A stretch of DNA of 64,000 nucleotides from Pseudomonas floridensis (GCF_002087235.1 NZ_MUIO01000074.1:1-64000); one strand, 5' to 3'. Numbered from the stretch's first letter, positions 1-9,491 are shown. Notes: generated from the letters alone by a model not told the origin. A program made the numbers and translations.

Positions 1-648
1 CTCCCAGACAGCGCCGTCCCCAGTGACATAAACGGTCGATCCGTCAACGGGCTGGACATTGAATCCGCCTGTGAACTCACCGAAAGCCGGTAGCAGACTG
101 ACCCGCCTGCCCAGGTAGAAGCACGCCAGTCGCAGGCTCTGGCGACCACGACCGTGAAGCCGATAGACCGGATGTACATGGCCTGCCAGCACGTGGCGTG
201 TGGGATGTGGATCAGGTTCATGCTGCAGCGCGAACGGGCCCATCAGCAAGGGTTCAGTCACCACCTCGATGCCGAGACTGGGCGGCGGATCTCCTGCGCG
301 TTTGTCGTGGTTGCCGCGTATCAGCGTAATGCGCAGCGTTGGGCGGCCTGCCCTCCAGTCGTGCAATGATGTCAGCGTTCCAGGTGCGTGTGATTCCGGG
401 GCATGGAGAAAGTCGCCCAGGAAAACCAGGTGTTCGCAAGGAAAGTCGTCCAGCAGTTGATCCAGACGCCGAAGATTGGCCTGCGTCGTACCATGCGGCA
501 CGGGCTGCCCCAGTTTGCGATAGGCGGCAGCTTTGCCGAAATGCGCGTCGGCGATCAGCAGCGCGCGCTCGGCAGGGTAGTAAATGGCCTTGTCGGCCAG
601 TAGCCAAAGTTCCTCGTTCGCCAGCGTAATGGCCAGCCAGGGATTCAT
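1..648 (-). CDS. pdeM: Ligase-associated metallophosphoesterase PdeM (3' end cut by window edge)
   Basis: Calcineurin-type phosphoesterase of the bacterial ligase-associated DNA-repair set. I translated it by hand from the ATG at 648, because the frame stays open to base 1 and lacks its stop. Visible motifs are LLIADAHFGK near the N terminus (first metal-binding Asp and His), VFLGDFLH, the RGNHD block, and a late LAGHVHPVYRL segment supplying metal-binding histidines. These are the signature blocks of this family. 216 codons are present against a usual total of about 220, so little is missing. Its ATG overlaps the helicase stop by 4 bases (ATGA), so the two genes are translationally coupled. 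Confidence 0.88.
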   Translation of the reverse strand, partial: MNPWLAITLANEELWLLADKAIYYPAERALLIADAHFGKAAAYRKLGQPVPHGTTQANLRRLDQLLDDFPCEHLVFLGDFLHAPESHAPGTLTSLHDWRAGRPTLRITLIRGNHDKRAGDPPPSLGIEVVTEPLLMGPFALQHEPDPHPTRHVLAGHVHPVYRLHGRGRQSLRLACFYLGRRVSLLPAFGEFTGGFNVQPVDGSTVYVTGDGAVWE

Positions 649-3134
649 CGTTCAGCCTCCGGGCCTGCGGCTTTCTCCAGATCGCGCACCATGCGTGCGA
701 TGCGATCCGCCAGTTTTTCCGAGCTGAGGCTTTCACGAAGACGCTCGACCAGCAGCGGAAACGCCAGCGGTGTGGCGCGTTTTATTGCGTGCAGATCCAG
801 CGTCCGGCTGTTGATCTGGCGCAGCGTTGCTTCAAGACGTTGCAGATCCAGCTCTTGGCGAAGCACTTCCTGCTCGGCTTGAGTCAGCAGCATATTGCCT
901 GCATCGTATTGTTTGAACACTTCGAAAAACAGTCCGCTGGAGGCCTGCAACTGACGGTTGCTCTTGGCTGCACCCGGATAGCCAGAAAATACCAGCCCTG
1001 AAATCCGGGCGATTTCGCGAAAGCGGCGCAGCGCCAGCTCGCCTGCATTGAGGCTGGCGATGATATCGGCCAGCAAATCGGTCTCGGAAAACAGCTCGCT
1101 CTGTACGGCCTCACCCCAGTCGATTTCGCTGGCACTGAGCAGTTCGAAGCCGTAATCGTTGACGGCGATAGAAAATGTCAGCGGCCGGTGTCGGCTCAAG
1201 CGCCAGGCCAGAAGGCTGGCCAGCCCCAAGTGGACATGGCGGCCTGCGAACGGATAGAGAAACAGGTGCCATCCCTCTCGAGATTTGAGCGTCTCGGCCA
1301 GCAACGTGTCACGTGTCGGCAACCCGGACCACTGTCTCTGCACCTCCAGCAGAGGCTTGACGGCTTGCATTTCCGGGCTGTCGAAATGGCCATGCGCCGC
1401 AGCGTCGAATTTCTCGACCACCGCGTCCGCCAGTTCGCTGGATAAAGGCATGCGCCCGCCGTTCCAGCGTGGCACTGCGGCTTTCTTGCCGGTGGCGCGC
1501 TTGACGTAGGCGGTCATGTTTTCGACTCGAACCAGTTCCAGCAGGCGGCCCGCGAACAGAAAACCGTCGCCAGGCTTGAGGCGGGCGATGAAACCTTCTT
1601 CGACACTGCCCAGATTGCCGCCGCCACCGCCTTTCTTCCAGTATTTGAGGTTGATGCTGGCGTCGCTGACGATAGTGCCGACGCTCATTCGGTGTCGGCG
1701 CGCCAGCCGCGCATCAGGCACGCGCCAGATCCCGTCTTCATCCGGTTCGGCACGCCGATAATCGGGATAGGCCGTCAGCGAATGGCCGCCGTTGCGCACG
1801 AACGCCAGCGCCCACTGCCACTGTTCGTCGCTCAGGTCACGGTAGGCCCAGGCCGTGCGCACTTCAGCCAGTAATTGGTCAGGCAGAAAGCCGCCACCCA
1901 GGGCGACGCTGACCAGATGCTGCACCAGCACATCGAGCGGCTGGTACGGCGACTCTCGCGGCTCGATCATGCGGGCCGCGACAGCATCGTGCGCAGCGGC
2001 GGCTTCGACCAGCTCCAGGCTGTGGGTGGGCACCAGCGTGACCCGGGATGGACGGCCGGGTGCGTGTCCCGATCGCCCGGCGCGTTGCATCAGGCGGGCG
2101 ACGCCCTTCGGCGAGCCGATCTGCAGCACGCGCTCCACCGGGAGAAAATCTACGCCCAGGTCCAGGCTGGAAGTGCAGACCACTGCCTTCAGTGAGCCTT
2201 CCTTCAGCGCACGCTCGACCCAGTCCCGCACCTCGCGAGCGAGTGAGCCGTGATGCAGAGCGATCAGACCGGCCCAGTCAGGTCTGGCTTCCAGCAGGGC
2301 CTGATACCAGATCTCGGATTGCGCACGGGTATTGGTGAACACCAGGCAACTGGCGCTGTTTTCAACCTCCGCCACTACTTGCGGCAGCATGCGCAGGCCC
2401 ATGTGTCCGGCCCACGGAAAGCGCTCGATGGAAGGGGGCAGCAGCGTGTCAACCTGCAGTTGTTTGACGATTTTGCCCTGAACGGTGACGCCGCCTTCGC
2501 CCATCAGGACCTGTTGCGCGTGCTGCTGATTACCCAGCGTTGCTGAAATACCCCATACGATCAATTGCGGATTCCACTGGCGCAAACGGGCCAGCGCCAG
2601 TTGCAGCTGCACCCCGCGTTTGTTGCCAATGAGTTCGTGCCACTCGTCCACCACGACCATCCGCAGCGTCGACAGCGTGGCCTGTGCATCGGCGCGAGTC
2701 AGCAGCAGGGTCAGGCTTTCCGGAGTGGTGATCAAGGCCGACGGCAGGCGCCGTCCCTGCCGGGCGCGTTCGCTGCTGCTGGTATCGCCAGTGCGCAGGC
2801 CGACGGACCAATTGATGTCGAGTTCGTCCAGCGGGGCTTCGAGGGCGCGCGCGGTGTCGGCTGCCAGCGCACGCATCGGCGTGATCCACATGACACTCAG
2901 CGGTGCCGCGGGTGGCTTTCGTTTGCGGGGTTTTTCCGGCTCGGGTGCGTTGGTACTGGCAAAGCGGTTGAGCGCGGCGAACCAGACGGCGTAGGTTTTG
3001 CCCGAGCCGGTGCTGGCGTGCAACAGGCCGGATTCGCCCTGTTTCACCGCCGCCCACACTTCCTTTTGAAACGCGAACGCCTTCCAGCCTCTGGCCCGGA
3101 ACCATCGCTGAGCGAAATCGTTGGGTCTGCTCAT
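645..3134 (-). CDS. Ligase-associated DEXH-box DNA helicase (Lhr-like)
   Basis: 829-residue superfamily 2 helicase. Walker A STGSGKT lies at residues 41-47 and the Walker B DEWH box at about 163-166. A second RecA domain follows, with SSLDLGVDF and QRAGRSGH motifs, then a long C-terminal region typical of Lhr-core helicases. In many bacteria this gene sits with an ATP-dependent ligase, a metallo-beta-lactamase exonuclease and PdeM, and the four are thought to act together in DNA repair. Here the helicase and PdeM are coupled by a 4-base overlap, but the ligase and exonuclease lie 4.6 kb upstream behind an amino-acid transporter. I see no strong promoter in the 107 bases before it. Confidence 0.92.
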   Translation of the reverse strand: MSRPNDFAQRWFRARGWKAFAFQKEVWAAVKQGESGLLHASTGSGKTYAVWFAALNRFASTNAPEPEKPRKRKPPAAPLSVMWITPMRALAADTARALEAPLDELDINWSVGLRTGDTSSSERARQGRRLPSALITTPESLTLLLTRADAQATLSTLRMVVVDEWHELIGNKRGVQLQLALARLRQWNPQLIVWGISATLGNQQHAQQVLMGEGGVTVQGKIVKQLQVDTLLPPSIERFPWAGHMGLRMLPQVVAEVENSASCLVFTNTRAQSEIWYQALLEARPDWAGLIALHHGSLAREVRDWVERALKEGSLKAVVCTSSLDLGVDFLPVERVLQIGSPKGVARLMQRAGRSGHAPGRPSRVTLVPTHSLELVEAAAAHDAVAARMIEPRESPYQPLDVLVQHLVSVALGGGFLPDQLLAEVRTAWAYRDLSDEQWQWALAFVRNGGHSLTAYPDYRRAEPDEDGIWRVPDARLARRHRMSVGTIVSDASINLKYWKKGGGGGNLGSVEEGFIARLKPGDGFLFAGRLLELVRVENMTAYVKRATGKKAAVPRWNGGRMPLSSELADAVVEKFDAAAHGHFDSPEMQAVKPLLEVQRQWSGLPTRDTLLAETLKSREGWHLFLYPFAGRHVHLGLASLLAWRLSRHRPLTFSIAVNDYGFELLSASEIDWGEAVQSELFSETDLLADIIASLNAGELALRRFREIARISGLVFSGYPGAAKSNRQLQASSGLFFEVFKQYDAGNMLLTQAEQEVLRQELDLQRLEATLRQINSRTLDLHAIKRATPLAFPLLVERLRESLSSEKLADRIARMVRDLEKAAGPEAER

Positions 3135-3241
3135 GCGGTCGACAATGCTCTGAAGGGCGATAATTCAGAGACAGCGGCAAAAGGGTAATAGTTTTAAAAG
3201 GTTACGCGCCCGATGCCTTGGCAGCCCTGGCGCGTTGCTTG

Positions 3242-4006
3242 TTACTTTAGATTGCCGCTCAAAAATTGCTGCAACCGCTCGCTCTTGGGATTGTTCAGCA
3301 CTTCATCCGGGTGACCGGATTCTTCGATCTGGCCTTGATGCAGGAACACCACCTGGCTGGCCACCTTGCGGGCGAAACCCATTTCGTGGGTCACCAGAAT
3401 CATCGTCCGGCCTTCGTCGGCCAGGCCCTGGATGACCTTCAGCACTTCGCCGACCAGCTCCGGGTCCAGTGCCGAGGTCGGCTCGTCGAACAGCATGATT
3501 TCCGGCTCCATCGCCAGCGCGCGCGCAATCGCCACACGCTGCTGCTGGCCACCTGACAGGAATGCCGGGTACTGATCGGCGACTCGCTCGGGCAGGCCGA
3601 CCTTTTCCAGGTATTTGCGTGCACGGGCTTCGGCTTCGGCCTTGGGCACGCCGAGCACGCGGCGCGGCGCCATGGTGATGTTTTCCAAGACCGTCATATG
3701 CGCCCAGAGATTGAAATGCTGGAACACCATCGCCAGTCGGGTGCGGATGCGCTGCAGCTCGTCGGGGTCGGCAACGCGCATGCCGTCTTTGTCGCTGACC
3801 ATGCGCACTTGCTGGCCATCCAGGCTCATGGCCCCGTCGTTGGGTTGTTCCAGAAAGTTGATGCAGCGCAGGAACGTGCTCTTGCCCGAGCCGCTGGCGC
3901 CAATCAGGCAGATCACATCACCGCTGCTGGCCTTGAGCGATACGCCTTTGAGCACTTCGTTGTCGCCATAGCGCTTGTGCAGGCCATCGATGGTCAGTTT
4001 GTACAT
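3242..4006 (-). CDS. Basic amino-acid ABC transporter, ATP-binding subunit (HisP/AotP family)
   Basis: 254-residue polar amino-acid ABC ATPase. Walker A is GASGSGKST near residue 40, the Q-loop lies in VFQHFNLW, the signature is LSGGQQQRV, Walker B ends in LFDEPTSALDPE, and the switch histidine is in VTHEMGFAR. The sequence is close to HisP and AotP, which energise import of histidine, lysine, arginine or ornithine. It is the last gene of a five-gene minus-strand operon, 9 bases after the peptidase-like gene, with a GAGGAC ribosome site before its ATG. In P. aeruginosa aotJQMOP is followed by argR (from memory); here the next gene is the Lhr-like helicase. Confidence 0.92.
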   Translation of the reverse strand: MYKLTIDGLHKRYGDNEVLKGVSLKASSGDVICLIGASGSGKSTFLRCINFLEQPNDGAMSLDGQQVRMVSDKDGMRVADPDELQRIRTRLAMVFQHFNLWAHMTVLENITMAPRRVLGVPKAEAEARARKYLEKVGLPERVADQYPAFLSGGQQQRVAIARALAMEPEIMLFDEPTSALDPELVGEVLKVIQGLADEGRTMILVTHEMGFARKVASQVVFLHQGQIEESGHPDEVLNNPKSERLQQFLSGNLK

Positions 4007-4015
4007 GAAAGGTCC

Positions 4016-5134
4016 TCAAGGAGAAAGAAGGTAGCCGCTGCGGTAGGCCTGCGTACCGGCAATATGCGCGATGACCATGCCTGCGGTGGCCATGCGGCGC
4101 AGCGAGCGGGCATAGAGCAGGCCGGCATTGTGGGCGTGCACGCTGGTGACGGCGTCGCTGATCGGGTCGATGATTTCGGCGATCAGTTGCCCGGCTTCGA
4201 CCTGTTCGCCAGGCATCGCGCAGAACACCAGCAGGCCGCCAATCGGTGTCGCGACGGGCTCGACTGCAGCCAGCGGCGTAGCGGGATAAAGCAGTTCAGG
4301 AGGTTGTTGCCGTTCCCCGTCGATAATGCCGAAGTCGATCAGGTAATGAATGATCGCCTGGCAGTCGCGGCTGGCCAGCGCGTGATTGACGTCGCCTTGT
4401 CCGCGCAGTTCGAGAGTGACCGAGAAGCTGCCCATCGGCATCGGAAAACGTTTGCCGAAGCGCTGCTGCAATTGCCACCAGACCAGCGTGAAGCATTCAT
4501 CGAACGACTGACCGCCCGAATCGGTGGCCAGCAGGCTGGCTTGCGCGCCCAGATAACGGGAAAGCGATTCGACGTCGGGCCAGGCTTCGGGCGTGGTGTA
4601 GAGATGTTCGACCGACTCGAAGTCGCAATGCAGATCCAGCACCATGTCGGCATCGCAGGCCAGCGTTTGCAGGGTCAGGCGTAACGATTGCAGTTGCGTG
4701 GTCGCAGGCACAGCTTTGAGGGCGGCCAGCAGGCTCTCGCGCACCAGTGCACGATTTTGCGCGGCGTCCTGGGTCAGGCGTGTCTGGATGGCATCGCCCA
4801 CCTGTTCGGCGAGGTCGACGAACCCGCGGTTGAAGTTCTGCCCGCTCTCAAGCTCATAGCGTCCAAGCGGCGTGTCCATCAGCACCTGTTCCAGCCCGAT
4901 GGGATTGGCCACCGGCACCACGACGACCTCGCCGCGCAGGCGGCCGGCATGCTCAAGCTCGGCCAGACGCTGTTTCAAGTACCAGGCGACCAGCATGCCG
5001 GGCAGTTCGTCGGCATGCAGCGAGGCCTGGATGTAGACCTTGCCTGCGCCATCCTGCGGTCCGTAGTGAAAACTGTGAACGCAACGCGCCGTGCCCGGCA
5101 TCGGCGACAGCAAATCATGGGTGTGATGCTGCAT
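4016..5134 (-). CDS. M14-family succinylglutamate desuccinylase/aspartoacylase-like protein (AotO-like)
   Basis: 372-residue zinc-hydrolase-like protein. The open frame runs further upstream, but the ATG at 5134 is preferred. It lies just after the stop of the permease gene, has AGGACAG upstream, and the preceding in-frame residues belong to another frame of that permease. Zinc-binding motifs are HADE (H40, E43) and DLHCD (H169). The C-terminal third resembles the biotinyl-like extension of such enzymes (PGEQVEAGQ). Its position inside an amino-acid importer operon matches aotO of aotJQMOP. It may deacylate an imported N-acyl amino acid, but the substrate cannot be read from sequence. Confidence 0.85.
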   Translation of the reverse strand: MQHHTHDLLSPMPGTARCVHSFHYGPQDGAGKVYIQASLHADELPGMLVAWYLKQRLAELEHAGRLRGEVVVVPVANPIGLEQVLMDTPLGRYELESGQNFNRGFVDLAEQVGDAIQTRLTQDAAQNRALVRESLLAALKAVPATTQLQSLRLTLQTLACDADMVLDLHCDFESVEHLYTTPEAWPDVESLSRYLGAQASLLATDSGGQSFDECFTLVWWQLQQRFGKRFPMPMGSFSVTLELRGQGDVNHALASRDCQAIIHYLIDFGIIDGERQQPPELLYPATPLAAVEPVATPIGGLLVFCAMPGEQVEAGQLIAEIIDPISDAVTSVHAHNAGLLYARSLRRMATAGMVIAHIAGTQAYRSGYLLSP

Positions 5135-5148
5135 GGGGTCTGTCCTGA

Positions 5149-5859
5149 TTAATGAGCGGGGCCGAGGAAGGCCAGCCAGCGACGTTCGGCAAGACGGAAC
5201 AACCCGACCAGAATGAAGGTGACGGTCAGGTACATGACGGCAGCGATTCCGAATGACTGAAAGGTCATGAAGGTCGCCGAGTTGGCGTCCCGGGCGACTT
5301 TCAGAATGTCCGGCACAGTGGCGGTAAACGCCACGGTGGTGGAGTGCAGCATCAGAATCACTTCGTTGCTGTAATAAGGCAGCGAGCGGCGCAGCACCGA
5401 CGGCATGATCACGTAGGCGTACAGCTTCCAGCCGCTCAGCCCATAAGCTTTGGCTGCTTCGACCTCGCCGTGAGCCATGCTGCGGATCGCACCGGCGAAG
5501 ATTTCGGTGGTGTAGGCGCAGGTGTTCAGGGTGAAGGCCAGGATCGTGCAGTTCATCGCATCGCGAAAGAACGCGTCGAGCAGCGGCTGTTCGCGGACCG
5601 CCGCAATGCTGTAGATGCCGGTGTAACAGATCAGCAGCTGGATATAGAGCGGAGTGCCGCGAAACAGATAGGTGTAGAACTGCACTGGCCAGCGGACCCA
5701 TCTGTTTTTCGAGACACGGGCAATGGACAGTGGAATGGACAGGCAGAAGCCGATGGCGATGGACGCGCTGAGCAGCCACATCGTCATGGCCAGACCGGTC
5801 ACGTTCACGCCGTCCGTATAAAGGAAGGGTTTCCAGTATTCCTGAAGCAGCTCGATCAT
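5149..5859 (-). CDS. Amino-acid ABC transporter permease (HisM/AotM-like)
   Basis: 236-residue inner-membrane permease of the histidine/lysine/arginine/ornithine family, with about five hydrophobic helices. The EAA loop region reads GEVEAAKAYGLSGWKLYAYVIMPS, which contacts the ATPase. It begins with a 4-base ATGA overlap with the upstream permease and a GGGAGG ribosome site, so the pair is translationally coupled and should form a heterodimeric channel. Confidence 0.92.
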   Translation of the reverse strand: MIELLQEYWKPFLYTDGVNVTGLAMTMWLLSASIAIGFCLSIPLSIARVSKNRWVRWPVQFYTYLFRGTPLYIQLLICYTGIYSIAAVREQPLLDAFFRDAMNCTILAFTLNTCAYTTEIFAGAIRSMAHGEVEAAKAYGLSGWKLYAYVIMPSVLRRSLPYYSNEVILMLHSTTVAFTATVPDILKVARDANSATFMTFQSFGIAAVMYLTVTFILVGLFRLAERRWLAFLGPAH

Positions 5860-6584
5860 CGCTGCGCCTCCCGGCTGCCGGCGGCGTAATGCCGTTCAGC
5901 CCAACGCAAGGCGAAGTTCGACGCGCTGGTGATCGCCAGATAGATCAGCGCCGCCAGAACCAGAAAATAGAACAGTTGATAGGTGCTCTTGCCGGCGTCC
6001 TGCGAAGCCTTGACCAGATCCGCCAGGCCGATGATCGAGACCAGCGCAGTCGCTTTGAGCAGCACTTGCCAGTTGTTGCCGATGCCCGGCAACGCGTAGC
6101 GCATCATTTGCGGAAATACCACATAACGAAAGCGCTGGCCGCGTTTGAGGCCATACGCGGTGGCGGCTTCCACCTGACCGCGTGGCACGGACAGAATCGC
6201 GCCGCGAAACGTCTCGGTGAAGTACGCCCCGTAAATGAAGCCCAGCGTGATGACGCCAGCCGCGAACGGATCGATTTCGATGTATTCCCACTCCATGGCG
6301 TCGGTCAGCACCGTGAGCCAGGTTTGCAGGCTGTAGAAAATCAGCAGCATCAGCACCAGATCCGGTACGCCGCGGATCAACGTGGTGTAGACCTGCGCCG
6401 GCACGCGCAACAGCGCGGAACCCGACAGTTTGGCGCTGGCCCCGATCAGGCCGAGCACGATGCTCAGCAGCAGGGACAGTACCGAAAGTTTGACGGTCAT
6501 CCAGGTGCCTTGCAGCAGCAGCGGGCCGAAGCCCTTCAGGCTGAAGGCCGAAAGTCCGAGGGTGTGCATGAGTGCGTCGAGCAT
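5856..6584 (-). CDS. Amino-acid ABC transporter permease (HisQ/AotQ-like)
   Basis: 242-residue inner-membrane permease, partner of the gene at 5149-5859. The EAA loop is visible as GQVEAATAYGLKRGQRFRYVVFPQ. It has several hydrophobic helices, including a long leucine-rich one near residues 28-50. It follows the binding-protein gene after an 84-base gap that contains a strong stem-loop, a layout that usually leaves the binding protein more abundant than the membrane subunits. Confidence 0.92.
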   Translation of the reverse strand: MLDALMHTLGLSAFSLKGFGPLLLQGTWMTVKLSVLSLLLSIVLGLIGASAKLSGSALLRVPAQVYTTLIRGVPDLVLMLLIFYSLQTWLTVLTDAMEWEYIEIDPFAAGVITLGFIYGAYFTETFRGAILSVPRGQVEAATAYGLKRGQRFRYVVFPQMMRYALPGIGNNWQVLLKATALVSIIGLADLVKASQDAGKSTYQLFYFLVLAALIYLAITSASNFALRWAERHYAAGSREAQR

Positions 6585-6615
6585 GGATAAAACCTTGAGC
6601 GGTCACGAACAGAAA

Positions 6616-6660
6616 CGCCCATCGAAGAGGGCGGCGAATCATCGCCGAAATCGATGGGCG
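6616..6660 (-). other. Stem-loop between binding-protein and permease genes
   Basis: A perfect 10-bp inverted repeat, CGCCCATCGA (6616-6625) with TCGATGGGCG (6651-6660), encloses a second short stem GGCGA/TCGCC (6633-6637 and 6642-6646). There is no U-run, so it is more likely a 3'-end mRNA-stabilising or partial attenuation structure than a full terminator. It probably sets the expression ratio of binding protein to permeases. Confidence 0.7.
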
Positions 6661-6668
6661 TCGGGGTG

Positions 6669-7451
6669 TTATTTACCGCTGTACAGATTCAGGTCGCCGA
6701 AGTGCTTTTTCTGGATTTCGGCGTAGGTGCCGTCATCGTGCAAGGCTTTGATGCCTTTATCGAGCAGGGCTTTGAGCTCTTTGTTGCCTTTGGAGATACC
6801 GATGGCGGTCTTGGATGGCAGCAGTTCGCTGTCGATCGGCTTGCTGACTTCGTAGTCGGCACCGGCTGGCGATTTCAGAAAGCCCAGCTCGGCCTGCAGC
6901 ATGTCCTGGATGGAGGCGTCCAGACGGCCGGAGGTCAGGTCGGCGTAAACCTGATCCTGGTTGGCGTAGGCCTGGGTCTTCACGCCAGCCTTGTCCAGCA
7001 CGGCCTTGGCGTAAGCTTCCTGAATGGTGCCTTGCTCATAGCCGACGGTCTTGCCTTTCAGGCTGGCCGGATCTGCTGTCAGGCCTGCCCCTTTTTTGAA
7101 CACCAGCGACGTTGGGCCTGAGAACAGTTCGTTGGAGAAGTCGATGACCTTCTCGCGAGCCGGGGTCACGGTCATGGAGGAGATCACGCCGTCGAACTTG
7201 CGCGCCTTCAGGCCCGGAATCATGCCGTCGAAATCGCTTTCGACCCATTTGCAGGTGACCTTCAACTCTTTGCAGATTGCGTTGCCCAGATCGATATCGA
7301 AGCCCACCAGGCTGCCATCGGCGGCTTTGGATTCGAACGGGGCGTAAGAAGGATCGACGCCAAAGCGCAGTTCCTTGTACTCCTTGGCCATCGTGTTACC
7401 AGCGGCCAGGCACAAAGCCAGTGCGGAAAGGGTCAGCCATGCTTTTTTCAT
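6669..7451 (-). CDS. Periplasmic lysine/arginine/ornithine-type amino-acid binding protein
   Basis: 260-residue solute-binding protein of the polar amino-acid family (SBP family 3). The signal peptide is MKKAWLTLSALALCLAAGNTMA, with cleavage expected after the ATMA-like AxA site. The mature part starts KEYKELRFGVDPSYAPFE and contains the family block FDIDLGNAICKEL and SSMTVTPAREKVIDFS. It is the first gene of the transporter operon, with AAGGA nine bases before the ATG. Substrate is inferred only at family level (basic amino acids or related opine-like or acylated compounds). Confidence 0.92.
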   Translation of the reverse strand: MKKAWLTLSALALCLAAGNTMAKEYKELRFGVDPSYAPFESKAADGSLVGFDIDLGNAICKELKVTCKWVESDFDGMIPGLKARKFDGVISSMTVTPAREKVIDFSNELFSGPTSLVFKKGAGLTADPASLKGKTVGYEQGTIQEAYAKAVLDKAGVKTQAYANQDQVYADLTSGRLDASIQDMLQAELGFLKSPAGADYEVSKPIDSELLPSKTAIGISKGNKELKALLDKGIKALHDDGTYAEIQKKHFGDLNLYSGK

Positions 7452-7787
7452 TATTCAGTCCTTAAAACCTGATGGGGGTGTTGGGAACGCGCGAGGCTTG
7501 TTGCTACCGGCGGGTGCCAGATGTTTTAAAAGTAGCAATTTCCGAACCAGAGAGACGAACGTGCGTTTGAAGTGTAACTGGTTGTCGCTATTTCATATCA
7601 AAGCATGGCGATCTGCCTTCGCGCGCGCATCCAGGTCTCGGGAAGGTGTCTCAGCGATGGAACATCAATAGCGCCAGACGCGACGCATGCAGCAGATTGG
7701 TAACGGTCTGACTGTCACTTTGGCAAACGAGTGGGTAGTCATGTGCAGGAATGGTGCGATCGATTCGCGTCGCACCTTTTGAGTGCG
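7452..7787. other. Intergenic region with hairpin between transporter operon and DNA ligase
   Basis: 336 bases without a convincing gene. It should carry the minus-strand promoter of the transporter operon. A stem-loop GGTGCGA (7753-7759) with TCGCACC (7770-7776) lies 12 bases beyond the ligase stop. It has a short T4 run on the plus-strand side only, so on the ligase strand it is a weak terminator or 3'-end stabiliser. It suggests that the exonuclease-ligase transcript ends here and does not reach the helicase. Confidence 0.45.
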
Positions 7788-9491
7788 TCAACTCAGCAGG
7801 TCCTGGAGCGTAGCCAGACTGTCGGCTTCGGCCACCGGTTTGTCCTGGCGCCAGCGCAGCATGCGCGGAAAACGCACCGCGATGCCGCTCTTGTGGCGTT
7901 TGGACAGGGCGATCCCCTCGAACCCCAGTTCAAACACCAGTGTCGGCGTCACACTGCTCACCGGGCCGAATTTTTCCACCGTGGTCTTGCGCACAATAGC
8001 GTCCACCTTGCGCATCTCTTCATCGGTCAGTCCCGAGTAGGCTTTGGCGAATGGCACCAGAGTACGCTCGCTGGACTCGGGCGGTCCGTCCCACACCGCA
8101 AAGGTGTAATCGCTGTACAGGCTGGCGCGTCGTCCGTGTCCGCGTTGCGCGTAGATCAGCACCGCGTCCACGCTGAACGGATCGACCTTCCATTTCCACC
8201 ACACGCCCATGTCCTTGGTGCGCCCGACGCCGTACAGCGAATCGCGGGCCTTGAGCATCATGCCCTCGACGCCCAGGCTGCGGGACGCTTCACGCTGACT
8301 GGCGAGGTCAAGCCAGTCCTTGCCGGTGAGTACGGGAGAGGGCATCAAGACGTCGCTGCCGGCCTGTGCGATCAGGATTTCCAGCTGACTGCGGCGCTCA
8401 TGCTGCGGACGGCTGCGCCAGTCATGACCCTCCCATTCGAGGAGATCGTAGGCCAGCACCACGACCGGCACATCGGCGAGGATTTTCTTGCCCAGCGTCT
8501 TGCGACCAATCCGTTGCTGCAGCAAAGCGAACGGCTGCACCGAAGGGCTGGCCTGCGGCGCGTCGCTGTCCAGGGCGAATTCGGCGTCGCTGGCGGGAGC
8601 TGTTTCCGGCGCCTTCCAGACCACGATCTCACCATCGATGACGGTGCCGTCGGGCAAGCACTGGACAAGGCTATGCAGTTCGGGAAAGCGATCGGTGACC
8701 AATTCTTCGCCCCGCGACCAGATCCACAGGCGTCCGTCGCGTTTGACCAGTTGCGCCCGGATGCCGTCCCACTTCCATTCCACCTGCCAGTTTTCGGCCG
8801 GCCCCAGCAGTTCGTCGAATTGATCTGCTGGTTGCTGCAATAAGTGGGCGAGAAAGAACGGGTAGGGCTGGCCGCCGCGCTGTGCATGTTCGTCTTCGGA
8901 TTCGGCCGCGATCAGTTTCAGATAGCCTTCGGCGCTGGGACGGTGCGACAGATCGGTGTAACCCACCAGCCGCTGCGTCACACGTTTACTGTCGATGTCT
9001 GCCAGCGAGGCGAGCGCACGGGTCACCAGCAGTTTGGAAACACCGACCCGGAAACTGCCGGTGATCAACTTGATACAAACCATCAGGCTGCTGCGATCCA
9101 GTTGCGACCAGAAGGTCGGCAAGCGTTCGGCCAGTTCTTCAGGCGGCAGGCCGCGCAGGGGCAAGAGCTTTTCTTCCATCCACAGCGCAAGGCCTTCGTC
9201 GTTGCTGTGCTCGGCTTGCGGCAGCAGAAGCGACAGGGTTTCCGCCAGATCGCCCACGGCCTGATAACTTTCTTCGAACAGCCATTCCGGCAGGCTGCCC
9301 AAGGTCATGGCCTGTTCGCGCAAGATGCGGGTCGGCACCAGTTGGCGGGGGCGTCCGCCGGACAGAAAGTACACCGCCCAAGCAGCATCCTGCGGTTCGG
9401 CCTGCTCGAAATACTCGCGCATCGCTGCCAGCTTGGCGTTGCTGGAAGTGGTGGCGTCCAGTCGGGAATACAGTTCGGCAAAGGCTTTCAT
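7788..9491 (-). CDS. ATP-dependent DNA ligase
   Basis: 567-residue ATP-dependent ligase of the type found with the ligase-associated exonuclease, helicase and PdeM. The nucleotidyl-transferase motif I is EWKWDGIR, with the AMP-accepting lysine at K240. Later motifs include DGEIVVWK (motif III region), EGMMLKARDS (motif IV) and WWKWKVDP (motif V). The N-terminal 200 residues form the helical DNA-binding domain. Its ATG overlaps the exonuclease stop by 4 bases, so the two are coupled. It would seal nicks during repair. The usual partner helicase is displaced by 4.6 kb here. Confidence 0.93.
   Translation of the reverse strand: MKAFAELYSRLDATTSSNAKLAAMREYFEQAEPQDAAWAVYFLSGGRPRQLVPTRILREQAMTLGSLPEWLFEESYQAVGDLAETLSLLLPQAEHSNDEGLALWMEEKLLPLRGLPPEELAERLPTFWSQLDRSSLMVCIKLITGSFRVGVSKLLVTRALASLADIDSKRVTQRLVGYTDLSHRPSAEGYLKLIAAESEDEHAQRGGQPYPFFLAHLLQQPADQFDELLGPAENWQVEWKWDGIRAQLVKRDGRLWIWSRGEELVTDRFPELHSLVQCLPDGTVIDGEIVVWKAPETAPASDAEFALDSDAPQASPSVQPFALLQQRIGRKTLGKKILADVPVVVLAYDLLEWEGHDWRSRPQHERRSQLEILIAQAGSDVLMPSPVLTGKDWLDLASQREASRSLGVEGMMLKARDSLYGVGRTKDMGVWWKWKVDPFSVDAVLIYAQRGHGRRASLYSDYTFAVWDGPPESSERTLVPFAKAYSGLTDEEMRKVDAIVRKTTVEKFGPVSSVTPTLVFELGFEGIALSKRHKSGIAVRFPRMLRWRQDKPVAEADSLATLQDLLS

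Noticed and set aside
4016..5779. 587-residue frame joining the M14 hydrolase to upstream residues
   Set aside because: The first 215 residues are another frame of the HisM-like permease. The ATG at 5134 has a ribosome site.
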